DNA from: Enterococcus sp. ZJ1622
GTDB taxonomy: Bacteria; Bacillota; Bacilli; Lactobacillales; Enterococcaceae
DNA length: 64,000 nucleotides
Direction of reading: 5' to 3'
Assembly: GCF_011038845.1 (NCBI RefSeq)
Contig: NZ_JAAKDW010000008.1
Span: 1-64,000 of the forward strand
Part shown: positions 17,618-26,208 of the stretch, in pieces
Layout: each line of letters starts with the position of its first letter
Position numbering within the stretch: the first letter of the stretch is position 1
Made by a program: the position numbers and the translations under genes
Notes under the pieces: model-generated
What the model was told of the DNA's origin: nothing
Databases searched by the model: none
Seen by the model: only the letters and a program-made list of their open reading frames with translations

Positions 17618-18997
17618 ATGGAAAAAACACAAGTTATTATTGTAGGTGCATCACATGGTGGGCACCAGTCAATTTTGGAATTATTGTCCCGATATGGAGA
17701 AGATGTCGAAATCACATTATTCGAATCAGGGGATTATGTCTCCTTTATGTCTTGTGGTATGGAATTATATTTAGAAGACCAAGTCACAGATGTAAACGAT
17801 GTTCGTAATTTTAGACCAGAAAATTTCCCGCAACCCAATGTCCACATTTTAAATAACCACGAAGTAACAGCTATCAACGCAGAGAAAAAAACAGTCACTG
17901 TAAAAAGCGCTTCAGATGACCAGACAAAAGAATTCCCTTATGACAAATTGATTTTGAGCTCAGGCGTCACTCCAAATGCCTTGCCTGTACCAGGAACGGA
18001 TTTGGAAAACGTCTATTTGATGCGCGGATATAACTGGGCAACAAAAATCAAAACAAAACTAGAAGATCCTTCTGTGAAAAATGTTGCAGTAATTGGTGCC
18101 GGCTATATCGGGATCGAAGCAGCGGAAGCCTTTCGTAAAGCAGGAAAAGAAGTCACACTTCTTGATGTGATCGACCGCCCATTAGGTACTTATCTTGACT
18201 CAGAAATGACAGATATTCTTGCCAAACATTTATCTGACAATGGGATCAAGGTCATGACAAATGCGAAAATCGAAGCGTTCACAGGGGACGAAAAAGTCGA
18301 AGCAATCAAAACGAGTGACCAAGAAATACCAGCAGATCTAGTGATCCAGGCAGCAGGGGTCAAAGCGAATACCGAATGGCTGAAAGGAACAGTCGATTTG
18401 GACGAACGCGGCTGGATACAGACCAATGAATACTTGCAGACAAACCTTCCTGATGTCTATGCAGTAGGTGATGCGACACTAGCCTATTCGATCCCGGCAC
18501 GTAAAAAAATGCCGATCGCTTTAGCTACTGTGGCAAGAAGAGAAGCGCGTTATGTGGTACAGCATCTCTTTGAAAAGATCCCAAGCAAGCCATTCGGCGG
18601 AGTTGTCGGTTCTTCTGCATTGAGTGTGTTCGACTATCACTTTGCTGCAAGTGGACTGAACAGCTTTACCGCTGCGAAAGCTGGCATAGAAATCCGTTCA
18701 GCATATTATGAAGACACGTTGCGACCTAAATATGTACCAGAAAAACACGGCAATACAAAAGTGTCCATCCAGTTGTTCTTTGATCCGATGACACATCAGA
18801 TTTTAGGTGGAGCAGTTTTGTCTGATTATGATATCACGGCACAAGGAAACGTCTTAGCACTTGCCGTTCAGAAAAAATTGACAGTAGAAGAACTGGCAGA
18901 AGCCGACTTCTTCTTCCAGCCAGGATTCGACCGTCAATGGAGCATGCTGAATCTGGCAGCACAGCAAGCACTAGGGGAAGAGCCATTTGTAGAATGA
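17618..18997 (+). CDS. npr: NADH peroxidase
   Basis: The 459-aa flavoprotein reduces H2O2 to water with NADH through a cysteine sulfenic acid. It has the active-site Cys46 in SFMSCGMELYLE, the partner His13 in GASHGG, the NAD motif GAGYIGIEAAEAF and the ending FFQPGFDRQW. These features match Enterococcus NADH peroxidase better than the water-forming NADH oxidase. I chose the ATG at 17618 after GAGGAGGG; an upstream in-frame Met at 17597 precedes the ribosome binding site. A PerR-like box overlaps the likely promoter. Confidence 0.92.
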   Translation: MEKTQVIIVGASHGGHQSILELLSRYGEDVEITLFESGDYVSFMSCGMELYLEDQVTDVNDVRNFRPENFPQPNVHILNNHEVTAINAEKKTVTVKSASDDQTKEFPYDKLILSSGVTPNALPVPGTDLENVYLMRGYNWATKIKTKLEDPSVKNVAVIGAGYIGIEAAEAFRKAGKEVTLLDVIDRPLGTYLDSEMTDILAKHLSDNGIKVMTNAKIEAFTGDEKVEAIKTSDQEIPADLVIQAAGVKANTEWLKGTVDLDERGWIQTNEYLQTNLPDVYAVGDATLAYSIPARKKMPIALATVARREARYVVQHLFEKIPSKPFGGVVGSSALSVFDYHFAASGLNSFTAAKAGIEIRSAYYEDTLRPKYVPEKHGNTKVSIQLFFDPMTHQILGGAVLSDYDITAQGNVLALAVQKKLTVEELAEADFFFQPGFDRQWSMLNLAAQQALGEEPFVE

Positions 18998-19029
18998 TCG
19001 ATCCCGAATGAGGATTTAAAACGAGAGGC

Positions 19030-19065
19030 GGAGGTGTGACAAAGGTCTTGTCACGCCTCCTTTTT
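19030..19065 (+). terminator. Terminator after npr
   Basis: GGAGGTGTGACAA (19030-19042) pairs with TTGTCACGCCTCC (19048-19060) with one mismatch, followed by five T. Confidence 0.9.
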
Positions 19066-19073
19066 CCGAATAA

Positions 19074-19187
19074 ACGGTGTTCCATCTGCTAACCTTCGAT
19101 ATTAGCTCATAAAAATGTAAAATATGGGGAGCTATTTTACATTTTTTCTCTCTAATAATCAGGTCAAAACGCTGATTTCACAACCTC
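19074..19187 (+). repeat. Hairpin repeat element, unit 1
   Basis: The unit runs from ACGGTGTTCC to CACAACCTC, 114 nt. It folds into a long imperfect hairpin: TAAAAATGTAAAATA pairs with TATTTTACATTTTTT around the loop TGGGGAGC, with outer GATATTAG/CTAATAATC pairing. It is the first of three tandem units and the most degenerate at its base. Confidence 0.8.
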
Positions 19188-19193
19188 TGATTC

Positions 19194-19308
19194 ACGGTGT
19201 TCCAACTGCTGCTTTTCGGTAATAAGCTCACTGAACAAGAAAATATGAGGAGCTATTTTCTGTTCAGTGCTCTTATTACTCAAAGCAGAGCGCAGTTTTC
19301 ACAACCTC
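19194..19308 (+). repeat. Hairpin repeat element, unit 2
   Basis: The 115-nt unit has the same ends. Five paired blocks, about 35 bp in all, surround the loop TGAGGAGC: AACTGC/GCAGTT, GCTTT/AAAGC, GTAATAAG/CTTATTAC, CACTGAACA/TGTTCAGTG and GAAAATA/TATTTTC. It begins 120 bases after unit 1. Confidence 0.85.
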
Positions 19309-19312
19309 ATAC

Positions 19313-19428
19313 ACGGTGTTCCAGAAGTAGCTTCTTCGAAAATAAGCCGAAATTTCACAAAAATTTAAGAAGCAATTTTCGTAAATTCCTTCTTATTTCT
19401 TGAAGCTGCCCACTTCTGTCACAACCTC
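19313..19428 (+). repeat. Hairpin repeat element, unit 3
   Basis: The 116-nt unit has the same ends and fold but different stem sequences: CAGAAGT/ACTTCTG, GCTTC/GAAGC, AAATAAG/CTTATTT and AAAATT/AATTTT. The loop is AAGAAGC. It begins 119 bases after unit 2 and ends seven bases before the stop of the minus-strand YolD-like gene. Confidence 0.85.
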
Positions 19429-19434
19429 CCTTTT

Positions 19435-19827
19435 TTATGCAAGATCAAACCATTTTCTGGTTTCTTTCAGCTCGATATGTCTGACATCTTCCCACATTAT
19501 AGGGTGTTGGTCGATCACGAAGCAGTCATCGTAGGCTTCACCGATGAAGTTTCCCTCAATGTCATCTAGTAATCTACCGAAATCATCCTTCAGATTCAGC
19601 TGGATAGTGACGGGTTTACGGGACAAGAATGCTTCGGTCAATATATGGTCGATCTCATGAAGGGTCATCTGTGGTTTAGGGAGAGGATCTTTCTGAGCTT
19701 CTTGTTCGTTTTGTCTGATTCCTCGCATCAATTCCTCCATCGCAAAAGCAGTGCCCCATTTCAACCCAAACGGCCGGTCGCGGTATTCATTATAGTCGAT
19801 AAAGATTTTCGCTGTGCGTCGTCTCAT
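19435..19827 (-). CDS. YolD-like protein
   Basis: The 130-aa protein opens with a basic RRRTAK segment and RPFGLKWGTAFAM, and has the C-terminal YolD/WYL-like beta region (ID...I..D..I.W.DVRHIEL). YolD-like proteins are regularly encoded next to UvrX/UmuC-type Y-family polymerases in Firmicutes; a UmuD-like accessory role has been suggested but is not settled. It overlaps the end of the polymerase gene by 38 bases, and GGAGGAG lies eight bases before its ATG, so both are made from one SOS-controlled transcript. Confidence 0.85.
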   Translation of the reverse strand: MRRRTAKIFIDYNEYRDRPFGLKWGTAFAMEELMRGIRQNEQEAQKDPLPKPQMTLHEIDHILTEAFLSRKPVTIQLNLKDDFGRLLDDIEGNFIGEAYDDCFVIDQHPIMWEDVRHIELKETRKWFDLA

Positions 19828-21181
19828 TTTGGTTCTCCTCCAATCCGCTCATCCCGCCTGCATGTCCGCCGACGAGTGAACTGCGAGCGATGGCTCTTCC
19901 GCCTTGAAGAAGACTATGTGCGTGGATGATCGATTTGAAGCCGTATTTTTTTCTGATCGTATCTACGACAAAATCGACTTTTTCGTCATTGATCTGCTTT
20001 TTTGGATCTTCAAAAAGATTCAGCTGCAGACCGGTCGCGTAAACGAGATCAGAACAGTTGACGCCCAAACGCCGGATGTCTTGTTGTCGGTAATGGTGAT
20101 CGAAGAGCTGCAATAAAACAGCAGCCAGCTCTTTACTAGAATTTGTCGGTTCGATTTTCACTTGCTGATGGAAGCCTGTTTTTCCTGCGGGATCTGTGTA
20201 ACCTAGCGAAAAACCGACCCAAAGGCTAACGACTTGTGCTTTGGCGCCTAAACGCCGCAGACGAGTTCCTACCTGATCTGCCATCTCTTTGATGACGATC
20301 TCGATCTCTTCTCTTCGTGTATAATCTCTGTCTAAAATCTGGCTATTGCCGATACTTTTGGATTTTGGGCTATATTCTTGTCCCAAAAAACTGCGATCGA
20401 TCCCCCAAGCATGGGCGTAAAGCTGCGCGCCGATCACACCGAGACGGCTTTTCAATCGATAGTAATCAGCGTGTGCCAAATCGTAAACTGTGTGGATGCC
20501 CATTTGTTCTAGCCGTTTCGCCGTACGTTTGCCGATGCCCCAGAAATCAGTGATGTCTGCGATACGCCATAACGTATCCGGTACATCTTCGTATCGCCAT
20601 TCTGCGATCCTTTTTTTTCCATCCTTCGATCCATTGTCCAAGGCTAATTTAGCAAGCAGCGGGTTGTCCCCGATCCCTACAGTCGTGTAGATTCCTGTTT
20701 GTTCCAGCACATCCTTGCAAATAAGCGCAGCCATTTCGTAAGCAGTAGACTTACCGAAGAGCGCCATACTGTTCGTCACGTCAAGAAAACTTTCATCTAC
20801 AGAATAGACGTGATGATTGGATTCGTCTGCGTATTTCTTATAGATATTGTTGATTTCTCTATTTTTTTCCATATAATAAGCCATTCTTGGCGCAGCGATA
20901 TGCAGGTCTTCCGGGTAGGGGAAAGGCAGATCTCTAGCTCGACTGATATTGGTGATCCCGTAAGCTTCTTTCGCAGCAGGGCTAGAGGCCAAGATCAATC
21001 CGCTGCCGCGTTCTTCGATCGAATCAGACGGGTAAGACATCACGACAAGCTTGGCTGTCAACGGATCAAGGTTACGGGCGACACATTCTACTGAGGCATA
21101 GAAAGACTTGCAGTCGATGCACAAGATATCTCTGGAAGGTTCCTTTTCATAGATAAAATAAGGATTTTTATTTGCCCACAT
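19790..21181 (-). CDS. Y-family DNA polymerase (UmuC/UvrX-like)
   Basis: The 463-aa translesion polymerase has the catalytic carboxylates Asp23 in CIDCKSFYASVE and Asp129-Glu130 in YSVDESFLD, the IGIGDNPLLAKLA palm segment and helix-hairpin-helix WGIGKRTAKRL. A little-finger domain follows. Such enzymes copy past damaged bases with low fidelity and are often found on plasmids and prophages, but no mobile-element genes lie nearby. A LexA-type box overlaps its promoter. GAGGTGG precedes the ATG. Confidence 0.93.
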   Translation of the reverse strand: MWANKNPYFIYEKEPSRDILCIDCKSFYASVECVARNLDPLTAKLVVMSYPSDSIEERGSGLILASSPAAKEAYGITNISRARDLPFPYPEDLHIAAPRMAYYMEKNREINNIYKKYADESNHHVYSVDESFLDVTNSMALFGKSTAYEMAALICKDVLEQTGIYTTVGIGDNPLLAKLALDNGSKDGKKRIAEWRYEDVPDTLWRIADITDFWGIGKRTAKRLEQMGIHTVYDLAHADYYRLKSRLGVIGAQLYAHAWGIDRSFLGQEYSPKSKSIGNSQILDRDYTRREEIEIVIKEMADQVGTRLRRLGAKAQVVSLWVGFSLGYTDPAGKTGFHQQVKIEPTNSSKELAAVLLQLFDHHYRQQDIRRLGVNCSDLVYATGLQLNLFEDPKKQINDEKVDFVVDTIRKKYGFKSIIHAHSLLQGGRAIARSSLVGGHAGGMSGLEENQNETTHSENLYRL

Positions 21182-21201
21182 AACAAAACCACCTCTACAT
21201 A

Positions 21202-21231
21202 ATTAGAACACACGTTCGCTTTTTGTGTCAA
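21202..21231 (-). promoter_or_regulatory. SOS promoter with LexA (DinR) box
   Basis: On the minus strand TTGACA (plus 21226-21231) and TCTAAT (plus 21202-21207) are 18 bases apart. The palindrome GAACACACGTTC at 21206-21217 is a perfect match to the Gram-positive LexA half-sites GAAC-N4-GTTC and overlaps the -10, where it would block transcription. Confidence 0.85.
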
Positions 21232-21232
21232 C

Positions 21233-21284
21233 AAAAAAATAGCAGTTCGCAAAAGTCAGTGTAAAACCAACTCTTGCAAACTGC
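21233..21284 (-). terminator. Terminator after galK
   Basis: On the minus strand GCAGTTTGCAAGAG pairs with CTTTTGCGAACTGC, followed by TATTTTTTT. Confidence 0.8.
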
Positions 21285-21338
21285 GGATGGATCGTTCCGT
21301 TCATTCAATGAATGCGAAATGTTTGATGCTTTTCAGTA

Positions 21339-22526
21339 TTAAACGTGGACAGCTTCTGGATCGATCTTGGTTGTGCCGTTTCCAATATGTGCGACATAAA
21401 ATTCAGGTGCATAACCCACGGTTTCCATGTATTCGTCGTATACATTATTTTTGAAACTTGGGATCTTATCTTCCTTGACGAGCGCAATGGCACAGCCGCC
21501 GAATCCAGCACCTGTCATACGTGCGCCTAAGACACCTTCTTGTTTTTGAGCGGCATCGACCAATGTGTCTAATTCGATCCCTGTTACTTCATAATCATAA
21601 CGAAGCGAGTGGTGAGAGTCATTCAGCAATTGTCCGAATGCTTCCAGATTCCCTTTTTCCAATTCTGATTTTGCTTCTAAAGTACGCTGGTTTTCAGTGA
21701 CTGCATGGCGAGCACGGCGGATCAATGTATCATCTGCGATCAAATCAGTGTTTGCTTCGAATTCTGCTTCGTTTAAATCACCCAATGCAGTGATGTCTAA
21801 TCTTTTTTTCAGACGTGCCAGCGCTTCTTCACATTCGCTGCGTCGTTCGTTATATTTCGAATCGGCTAATTCACGGCGTTTATTGGTATTCATGATCACA
21901 ACGGCATAATCGCCAAGCTTCACTGGGACCATTTCATATTTCAATGTATTGGTATCAAGCAAGATCGCTTTGTCCAATTCACCAAAGCCGATAGCGAACT
22001 GATCCATGATCCCTGAGTTGACGCCGATAAATTCATTTTCCACTTTTTTACCCGTTTGTACCAGTTCCAGACGATCCGTCGTCAAGTCGAATAGATCTTC
22101 TAATACGACACCGACAAGCAATTCTAAAGAGGCACTGCTAGAAAGTCCGGCGCCATTCGGGATCGTTCCTTCTACTAATAATTCAAATCCGTGATCGATC
22201 GGATGACCAGCTTCTTTCAGTTTCAATACCATTCCTTTGACGTAATTCGCCCAGTTGGCTTTTTTGTCATAGTCTAATTCATCTAGTGTGAAGCTGATGA
22301 CGCCGATATCGTCGAAGTTGGTCGAATAAACTAAGATTTTGTCATCTTCCCGAGAAGCTGCGACGCCTTGTGTACCATAAGTGATAGAGGCAGGGAAGAC
22401 ATGACCGCCATTGTAGTCAGTGTGTTCGCCGATCAGATTGATACGACCAGGTGAAAAATATTGTGCAGTTGGTTTAGGACCGAAGATTTCGGCAAATTTA
22501 GTATTCAGGCTTCGTTTGATTTCCAT
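21339..22526 (-). CDS. galK: Galactokinase
   Basis: GalK phosphorylates alpha-D-galactose at C1 (Leloir pathway). The 395-aa GHMP kinase has the galactokinase signature GRINLIGEHTDYNGG at 27-41, the ATP motif GAGLSSSAS and the catalytic aspartate in NSGIMDQFAIGFG. It starts two bases after the galM stop and ends at its own terminator. galT and galE are not in this window and must lie elsewhere if the pathway is complete. Confidence 0.96.
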   Translation of the reverse strand: MEIKRSLNTKFAEIFGPKPTAQYFSPGRINLIGEHTDYNGGHVFPASITYGTQGVAASREDDKILVYSTNFDDIGVISFTLDELDYDKKANWANYVKGMVLKLKEAGHPIDHGFELLVEGTIPNGAGLSSSASLELLVGVVLEDLFDLTTDRLELVQTGKKVENEFIGVNSGIMDQFAIGFGELDKAILLDTNTLKYEMVPVKLGDYAVVIMNTNKRRELADSKYNERRSECEEALARLKKRLDITALGDLNEAEFEANTDLIADDTLIRRARHAVTENQRTLEAKSELEKGNLEAFGQLLNDSHHSLRYDYEVTGIELDTLVDAAQKQEGVLGARMTGAGFGGCAIALVKEDKIPSFKNNVYDEYMETVGYAPEFYVAHIGNGTTKIDPEAVHV

Positions 22527-22528
22527 AG

Positions 22529-23563
22529 TTAAAGATCCTCTCTTGTTTCGATTTTGAATTCAGTAGTTGTTTCAAAAGGTACATGTGGCAGCAAACGGAT
22601 CGAACCAAATCCAGGATATTGTTCGGCTCCTGGTGCGGTCTGTGTTTCGAAAGTGATCCCGCCGTGGTTTGCCAGTTTTTTTCCATGCATAACAGGTGTA
22701 TCCTCGCCGAAGTTGGCTGTGAAAATAACGACACTTGAGGCATCAGTCGACAGGATGATTCGCACTTTTTTATCTGGACTAGTCAAGCAGGCAGCTGGTT
22801 TGTCCAATCCAGATTCTTTCAAGAAGAAAGGATGGTCGATCCCCTCAAATAAATTTTTCTGCTCGAAGTCACTGGCAAATACAGTAGCCAGATTTTTTGC
22901 TTTGCGAAAATCAAATGCAGTTCCCGCTACTTCCTGCTGCTCGCCAGTAGGGATGCTGTCAGAGCGCAAAGGAGCGAATTTTTCACTGTTGACCCAAAGC
23001 TCATGCTGATCGACAGGTTGTGAAACATCGCCACACAGATTGAAATAGACATGGTTTGTCGGATTGAAAATCGTTTCACGATCACTGATTCCTCGCGTGG
23101 TGATCCGCCAAACATTTTCTTGGGTCAATGTGTATCGGACTTCGACATCTAAAGTCCCGGGAAAACCATGTTCCATATCTGGACTAGTAGTAGTGAAGAG
23201 GACGGAAGCTTCGTTTTCGCCATTCAGTAGAACATAAGACCATTTTTTTGATTCAAATCCGGGAGAACCGCCATGAAGCGCGTGACCAGTAGCTGGATCG
23301 ACTGCTGCTTGATAAGTTTTGTCTCCCAAGGTAAATCGGCCGTTTTCGATTCTTCCGGCTGTTCGGCCAATCGTGGCACCGATATAGGGGTCTTTTTCCA
23401 GATATTCGCTAGCAGAATCGAATCCCAAGATCAATTCTGCATTATCTGCTTTGAGACTGACGATTCTGGCACCTAGATCAGTGACGGAGAGGGTGACACC
23501 CTGTTCGTTTTCTAAAGTGATCAAGTGGTAATCCTGACCGAATGATTGTTCTGTCATCTTCAT
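22529..23563 (-). CDS. galM: Aldose 1-epimerase (mutarotase)
   Basis: The 344-aa protein converts beta- to alpha-galactose, supplying galactokinase. Visible motifs are the GRTAGRIENGRF segment, the two family histidines (in HALHGG and in NPTNHVYFNL) and a C-terminal glutamate in the APGAEQYPG region. The start at 23563 follows AAAGGA; a second ATG two codons in is possible. It lies between the transporter and galK in one operon. Confidence 0.93.
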   Translation of the reverse strand: MKMTEQSFGQDYHLITLENEQGVTLSVTDLGARIVSLKADNAELILGFDSASEYLEKDPYIGATIGRTAGRIENGRFTLGDKTYQAAVDPATGHALHGGSPGFESKKWSYVLLNGENEASVLFTTTSPDMEHGFPGTLDVEVRYTLTQENVWRITTRGISDRETIFNPTNHVYFNLCGDVSQPVDQHELWVNSEKFAPLRSDSIPTGEQQEVAGTAFDFRKAKNLATVFASDFEQKNLFEGIDHPFFLKESGLDKPAACLTSPDKKVRIILSTDASSVVIFTANFGEDTPVMHGKKLANHGGITFETQTAPGAEQYPGFGSIRLLPHVPFETTTEFKIETREDL

Positions 23564-23580
23564 TTATATACGATCCTTTC

Positions 23581-25038
23581 TTAGTGCTGAGGAACAATGA
23601 GATCATCGTGAATGTCTTCTTCGACGTGATCAGTCGTTGTTAATTTGTTTTCTAATTCTTCCACGATCTGTGCATGTTTCTTTTCTGTCAAGGTGATTTT
23701 CCAGGCAAAAATGATAGCTGAGAAGATCATCAATGCTGCAGGTGCATAAAAGGCATAAGCTTTGAAAGTAGCTACACCATGTGTGGTGATATCAGCAGCA
23801 GTCGCATTTCCAGTCATTCCAGAAGCAATGGCTACGAACCCTACGATCCCATTTGACAATGCACCGGCGATCTTGTCTAGTAGCGGACGAATCGATAATG
23901 TGACTGCTTCATTGCGGATGCCGTTTTTCCATTGTCCGTATTCAACAGAATCTGTGATCGTCATCAGTGCAGATAAGAAAATCAATTGTTGCGGGAAGTA
24001 GAACAAAACTAAACCGATGATGACGACTGGCAAACTTGAACCAGCAATTGTAAAGAAAAAGTAGGAAGAGATCATCATCGTGATGCCGCCCAGATAAACA
24101 TAGCGGCGGGAGATCATACGAGTCAAAGCTGGAAACAGCGGTACAGCGACTAAACCAAGTAAAGCAGCAACCAATCCGACGATCCAGAATTCAGTTGGTT
24201 GTCCTAACACATACTTGAAGAAGTAGAACAAGACAGCAGTTGTTGCTACATTCGCGATGGCATAGGCGATATAAGCCAGAGCTAGCCACATCAACTGGTC
24301 ATTTTGAGCGATGGCTTTGAACACGTCTTTGATTCCAGCTTTTTCATTTTGTTGACGGATCGCTGTATCCACTTCTTTTGTGCCTAGCGCTGTAAGGATC
24401 GCTGTTCCACCTGAAATCACTGCAGCGATCACGCCGAACCAGAACCAGCCTGAAGCGCCTTCAATATGTTTATGCGTAACAAGGTAAGTAAAGAAGGTTA
24501 CGATTGGTACAACAACCAGTGTCGTCCCATTTGCGCCTAACGATGAACCGAAACGAGCGAATGTCGCATATTTTTCGCGTTCTTTCGTTTCTGTACTCAA
24601 TGCAGGGATCATCGACCAAAAAGCGATATCCTTGAAGGAATAAAAACTGTCCAACAGAATGAAAACGATTGCAAATAAAATGATAAATAATGTCGTATTA
24701 TGCGTAGCTAATCCAAAGAAATTGGTAAAGATGACGATCAGTAATAAAGAGCTCACAACACCGCCGATCACAAGCCAAGGCTTGAATTTTCCGTATTTCG
24801 TACGAGTATTGTCAATAATTCCTCCAATCAGCGGGTCGAAAATGATCTCCACCAGACGGATACCGACCACCAGGCTAGTAACAGTGGCGATCATTTTGGC
24901 TGTTGTTGCTTTATCTGCACCTGCGAACATCTGACTTGTGACAAAGACCATGAAATAAGTGCTCAGTGTAACGTAGAAGGTATCATGCCCGAAAGCCCCC
25001 AAAGCATAAGAGATACGCTGCATCATTTTGTTTTTCAT
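23581..25038 (-). CDS. galP: GPH-family galactose/galactoside symporter
   Basis: The 485-aa protein has about 12 hydrophobic segments and GPH (MelB/LacS) family signatures: an early DPLIGGIIDNTRTKYGKFKPWL-type loop spanning roughly residues 68-89 and YSFKDIAFWSMIPALS near 131. It lacks the C-terminal IIA-like regulatory domain of LacS, as GalP proteins do. The gene order transporter-galM-galK matches the start of lactic-acid-bacterial gal operons. Substrate is inferred from that. A cre-like site lies 38 bases upstream. Confidence 0.88.
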   Translation of the reverse strand: MKNKMMQRISYALGAFGHDTFYVTLSTYFMVFVTSQMFAGADKATTAKMIATVTSLVVGIRLVEIIFDPLIGGIIDNTRTKYGKFKPWLVIGGVVSSLLLIVIFTNFFGLATHNTTLFIILFAIVFILLDSFYSFKDIAFWSMIPALSTETKEREKYATFARFGSSLGANGTTLVVVPIVTFFTYLVTHKHIEGASGWFWFGVIAAVISGGTAILTALGTKEVDTAIRQQNEKAGIKDVFKAIAQNDQLMWLALAYIAYAIANVATTAVLFYFFKYVLGQPTEFWIVGLVAALLGLVAVPLFPALTRMISRRYVYLGGITMMISSYFFFTIAGSSLPVVIIGLVLFYFPQQLIFLSALMTITDSVEYGQWKNGIRNEAVTLSIRPLLDKIAGALSNGIVGFVAIASGMTGNATAADITTHGVATFKAYAFYAPAALMIFSAIIFAWKITLTEKKHAQIVEELENKLTTTDHVEEDIHDDLIVPQH

Positions 25039-25075
25039 AATTTATATTCCTTTCCTGTTAAATATACAATAAAAA

Positions 25076-25089
25076 GTGAACCGGTTACA
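25076..25089 (-). promoter_or_regulatory. cre-like site upstream of galP
   Basis: On the minus strand TGTAACCGGTTCAC matches 12 of 14 positions of the catabolite-responsive element TGNAANCGNTNNCA. It lies just upstream of a TATTGT/TATATT -10 region of galP, which suggests CcpA repression of galactose use. Confidence 0.5.
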
Positions 25090-25212
25090 ATGAATAGCAA
25101 AGATCTTTTAATATCTTCAATTTACCAAGAAATCGCTTCCTTTTTAACGTATTTCTGTGACTTTTATTTAACGTTTTGTTGCATTATACTAAGAGAGGAA
25201 AGGAGTGGTTTG

Positions 25213-26118
25213 ATGGAACAAGCGATTTTTCTGAAAAAAGAACACCAGCAATTGGATAAGAAACTGTATTTTGATTTTTGCGGCTTCTCCAAGACCTTGC
25301 CCTTTCATTCCTTTGGTCCTGCGATCCGTCAAGATTATATTCTGCATATCGTTATGGAAGGAAAAGGAACTTATCATGTCAAAAACAAACAGTACCATTT
25401 GAAAAAAGGTGATTTGTTTTTGATCCGGCCGGGAGATTCGACTTTTTATCTAGCTGATGCAGAGGAGCCGTGGATCTACTTCTGGCTTTCTTTTGGAGGA
25501 CCAGAAGCAGATGAGATCATCCGGCATTCGCTATTTAAAGAAGACAAATATACGATGATCTCCTCGAATATCCAGAAATATATTGATATTATTTTGGAAT
25601 GTATGAATTATTCTCCCGAAAGTTTAGCTAATGAACTTTATTTGAATTCGCTTACTTATCGTTTTTTAGCAGTTCTGCTGGAAGATGGCGGGAAAATCAG
25701 TTTAGGCGAACAAAAGGTGTACTCTCCTTTAGCCGTAGAGACGGTCAAGTATATCGGGGAGCATTATGCTGAACAGCTCACAGTTGAGGGGATCGCAAAG
25801 CATTTAGCTGTCAATCGGAGTCATTTATCTCGAGTGTTTCACAATCATATGGGCACAAGCATCAAGGAATATATGATCGGCGTTCGGATCAATCGTGCAG
25901 CATTCCTGCTTTCTCTAACGAATGAATCAGTTGAGAATATCGCCTATCAGGTTGGCTTCAACAGTCTGGTCGTCTTCAGCCGCATGTTCAAAAAAAGTAC
26001 AGGAGAAACAGCAACGAGTTACCGCAAACGCATGAAAAACGAGGACCTCAAGAATATCACGCTAGAATCCCTGAAAAAGCAATTAGAAAAACAAGCGGTC
26101 GTCTCCTGGTCCACTTAA
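25213..26118 (+). CDS. AraC-family transcriptional regulator
   Basis: The 301-aa protein has an N-terminal cupin-like sugar-binding domain (YHVKNKQYHLKKGDLFLI near 55-72) and a C-terminal double helix-turn-helix (about 185-285: SHLSRVFHNHMGTSIKEY and IAYQVGFNSLVVFSRMFKK). It is divergent from galP, so it probably activates the gal operon in response to galactose or a galactoside, as in other MsmR/RafR-like regulators. I took the ATG at 25213, preceded by GAAAGGAG; longer forms run through the promoter region. The ligand is inferred. Confidence 0.88.
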   Translation: MEQAIFLKKEHQQLDKKLYFDFCGFSKTLPFHSFGPAIRQDYILHIVMEGKGTYHVKNKQYHLKKGDLFLIRPGDSTFYLADAEEPWIYFWLSFGGPEADEIIRHSLFKEDKYTMISSNIQKYIDIILECMNYSPESLANELYLNSLTYRFLAVLLEDGGKISLGEQKVYSPLAVETVKYIGEHYAEQLTVEGIAKHLAVNRSHLSRVFHNHMGTSIKEYMIGVRINRAAFLLSLTNESVENIAYQVGFNSLVVFSRMFKKSTGETATSYRKRMKNEDLKNITLESLKKQLEKQAVVSWST

Positions 26119-26208
26119 CTACAGAAAAAAGCATGAAAACAAACAATGCTCAAACCGGTATGCTACACTATTGAACAAGAACTATATAGAAGAAAGGAAG
26201 AAAAAGAG

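Noticed and set aside
19074-19428. CRISPR array
   Set aside because: The period is 120 nt, the conserved parts are short ends and a loop, the arms are self-complementary, and no cas genes are near.
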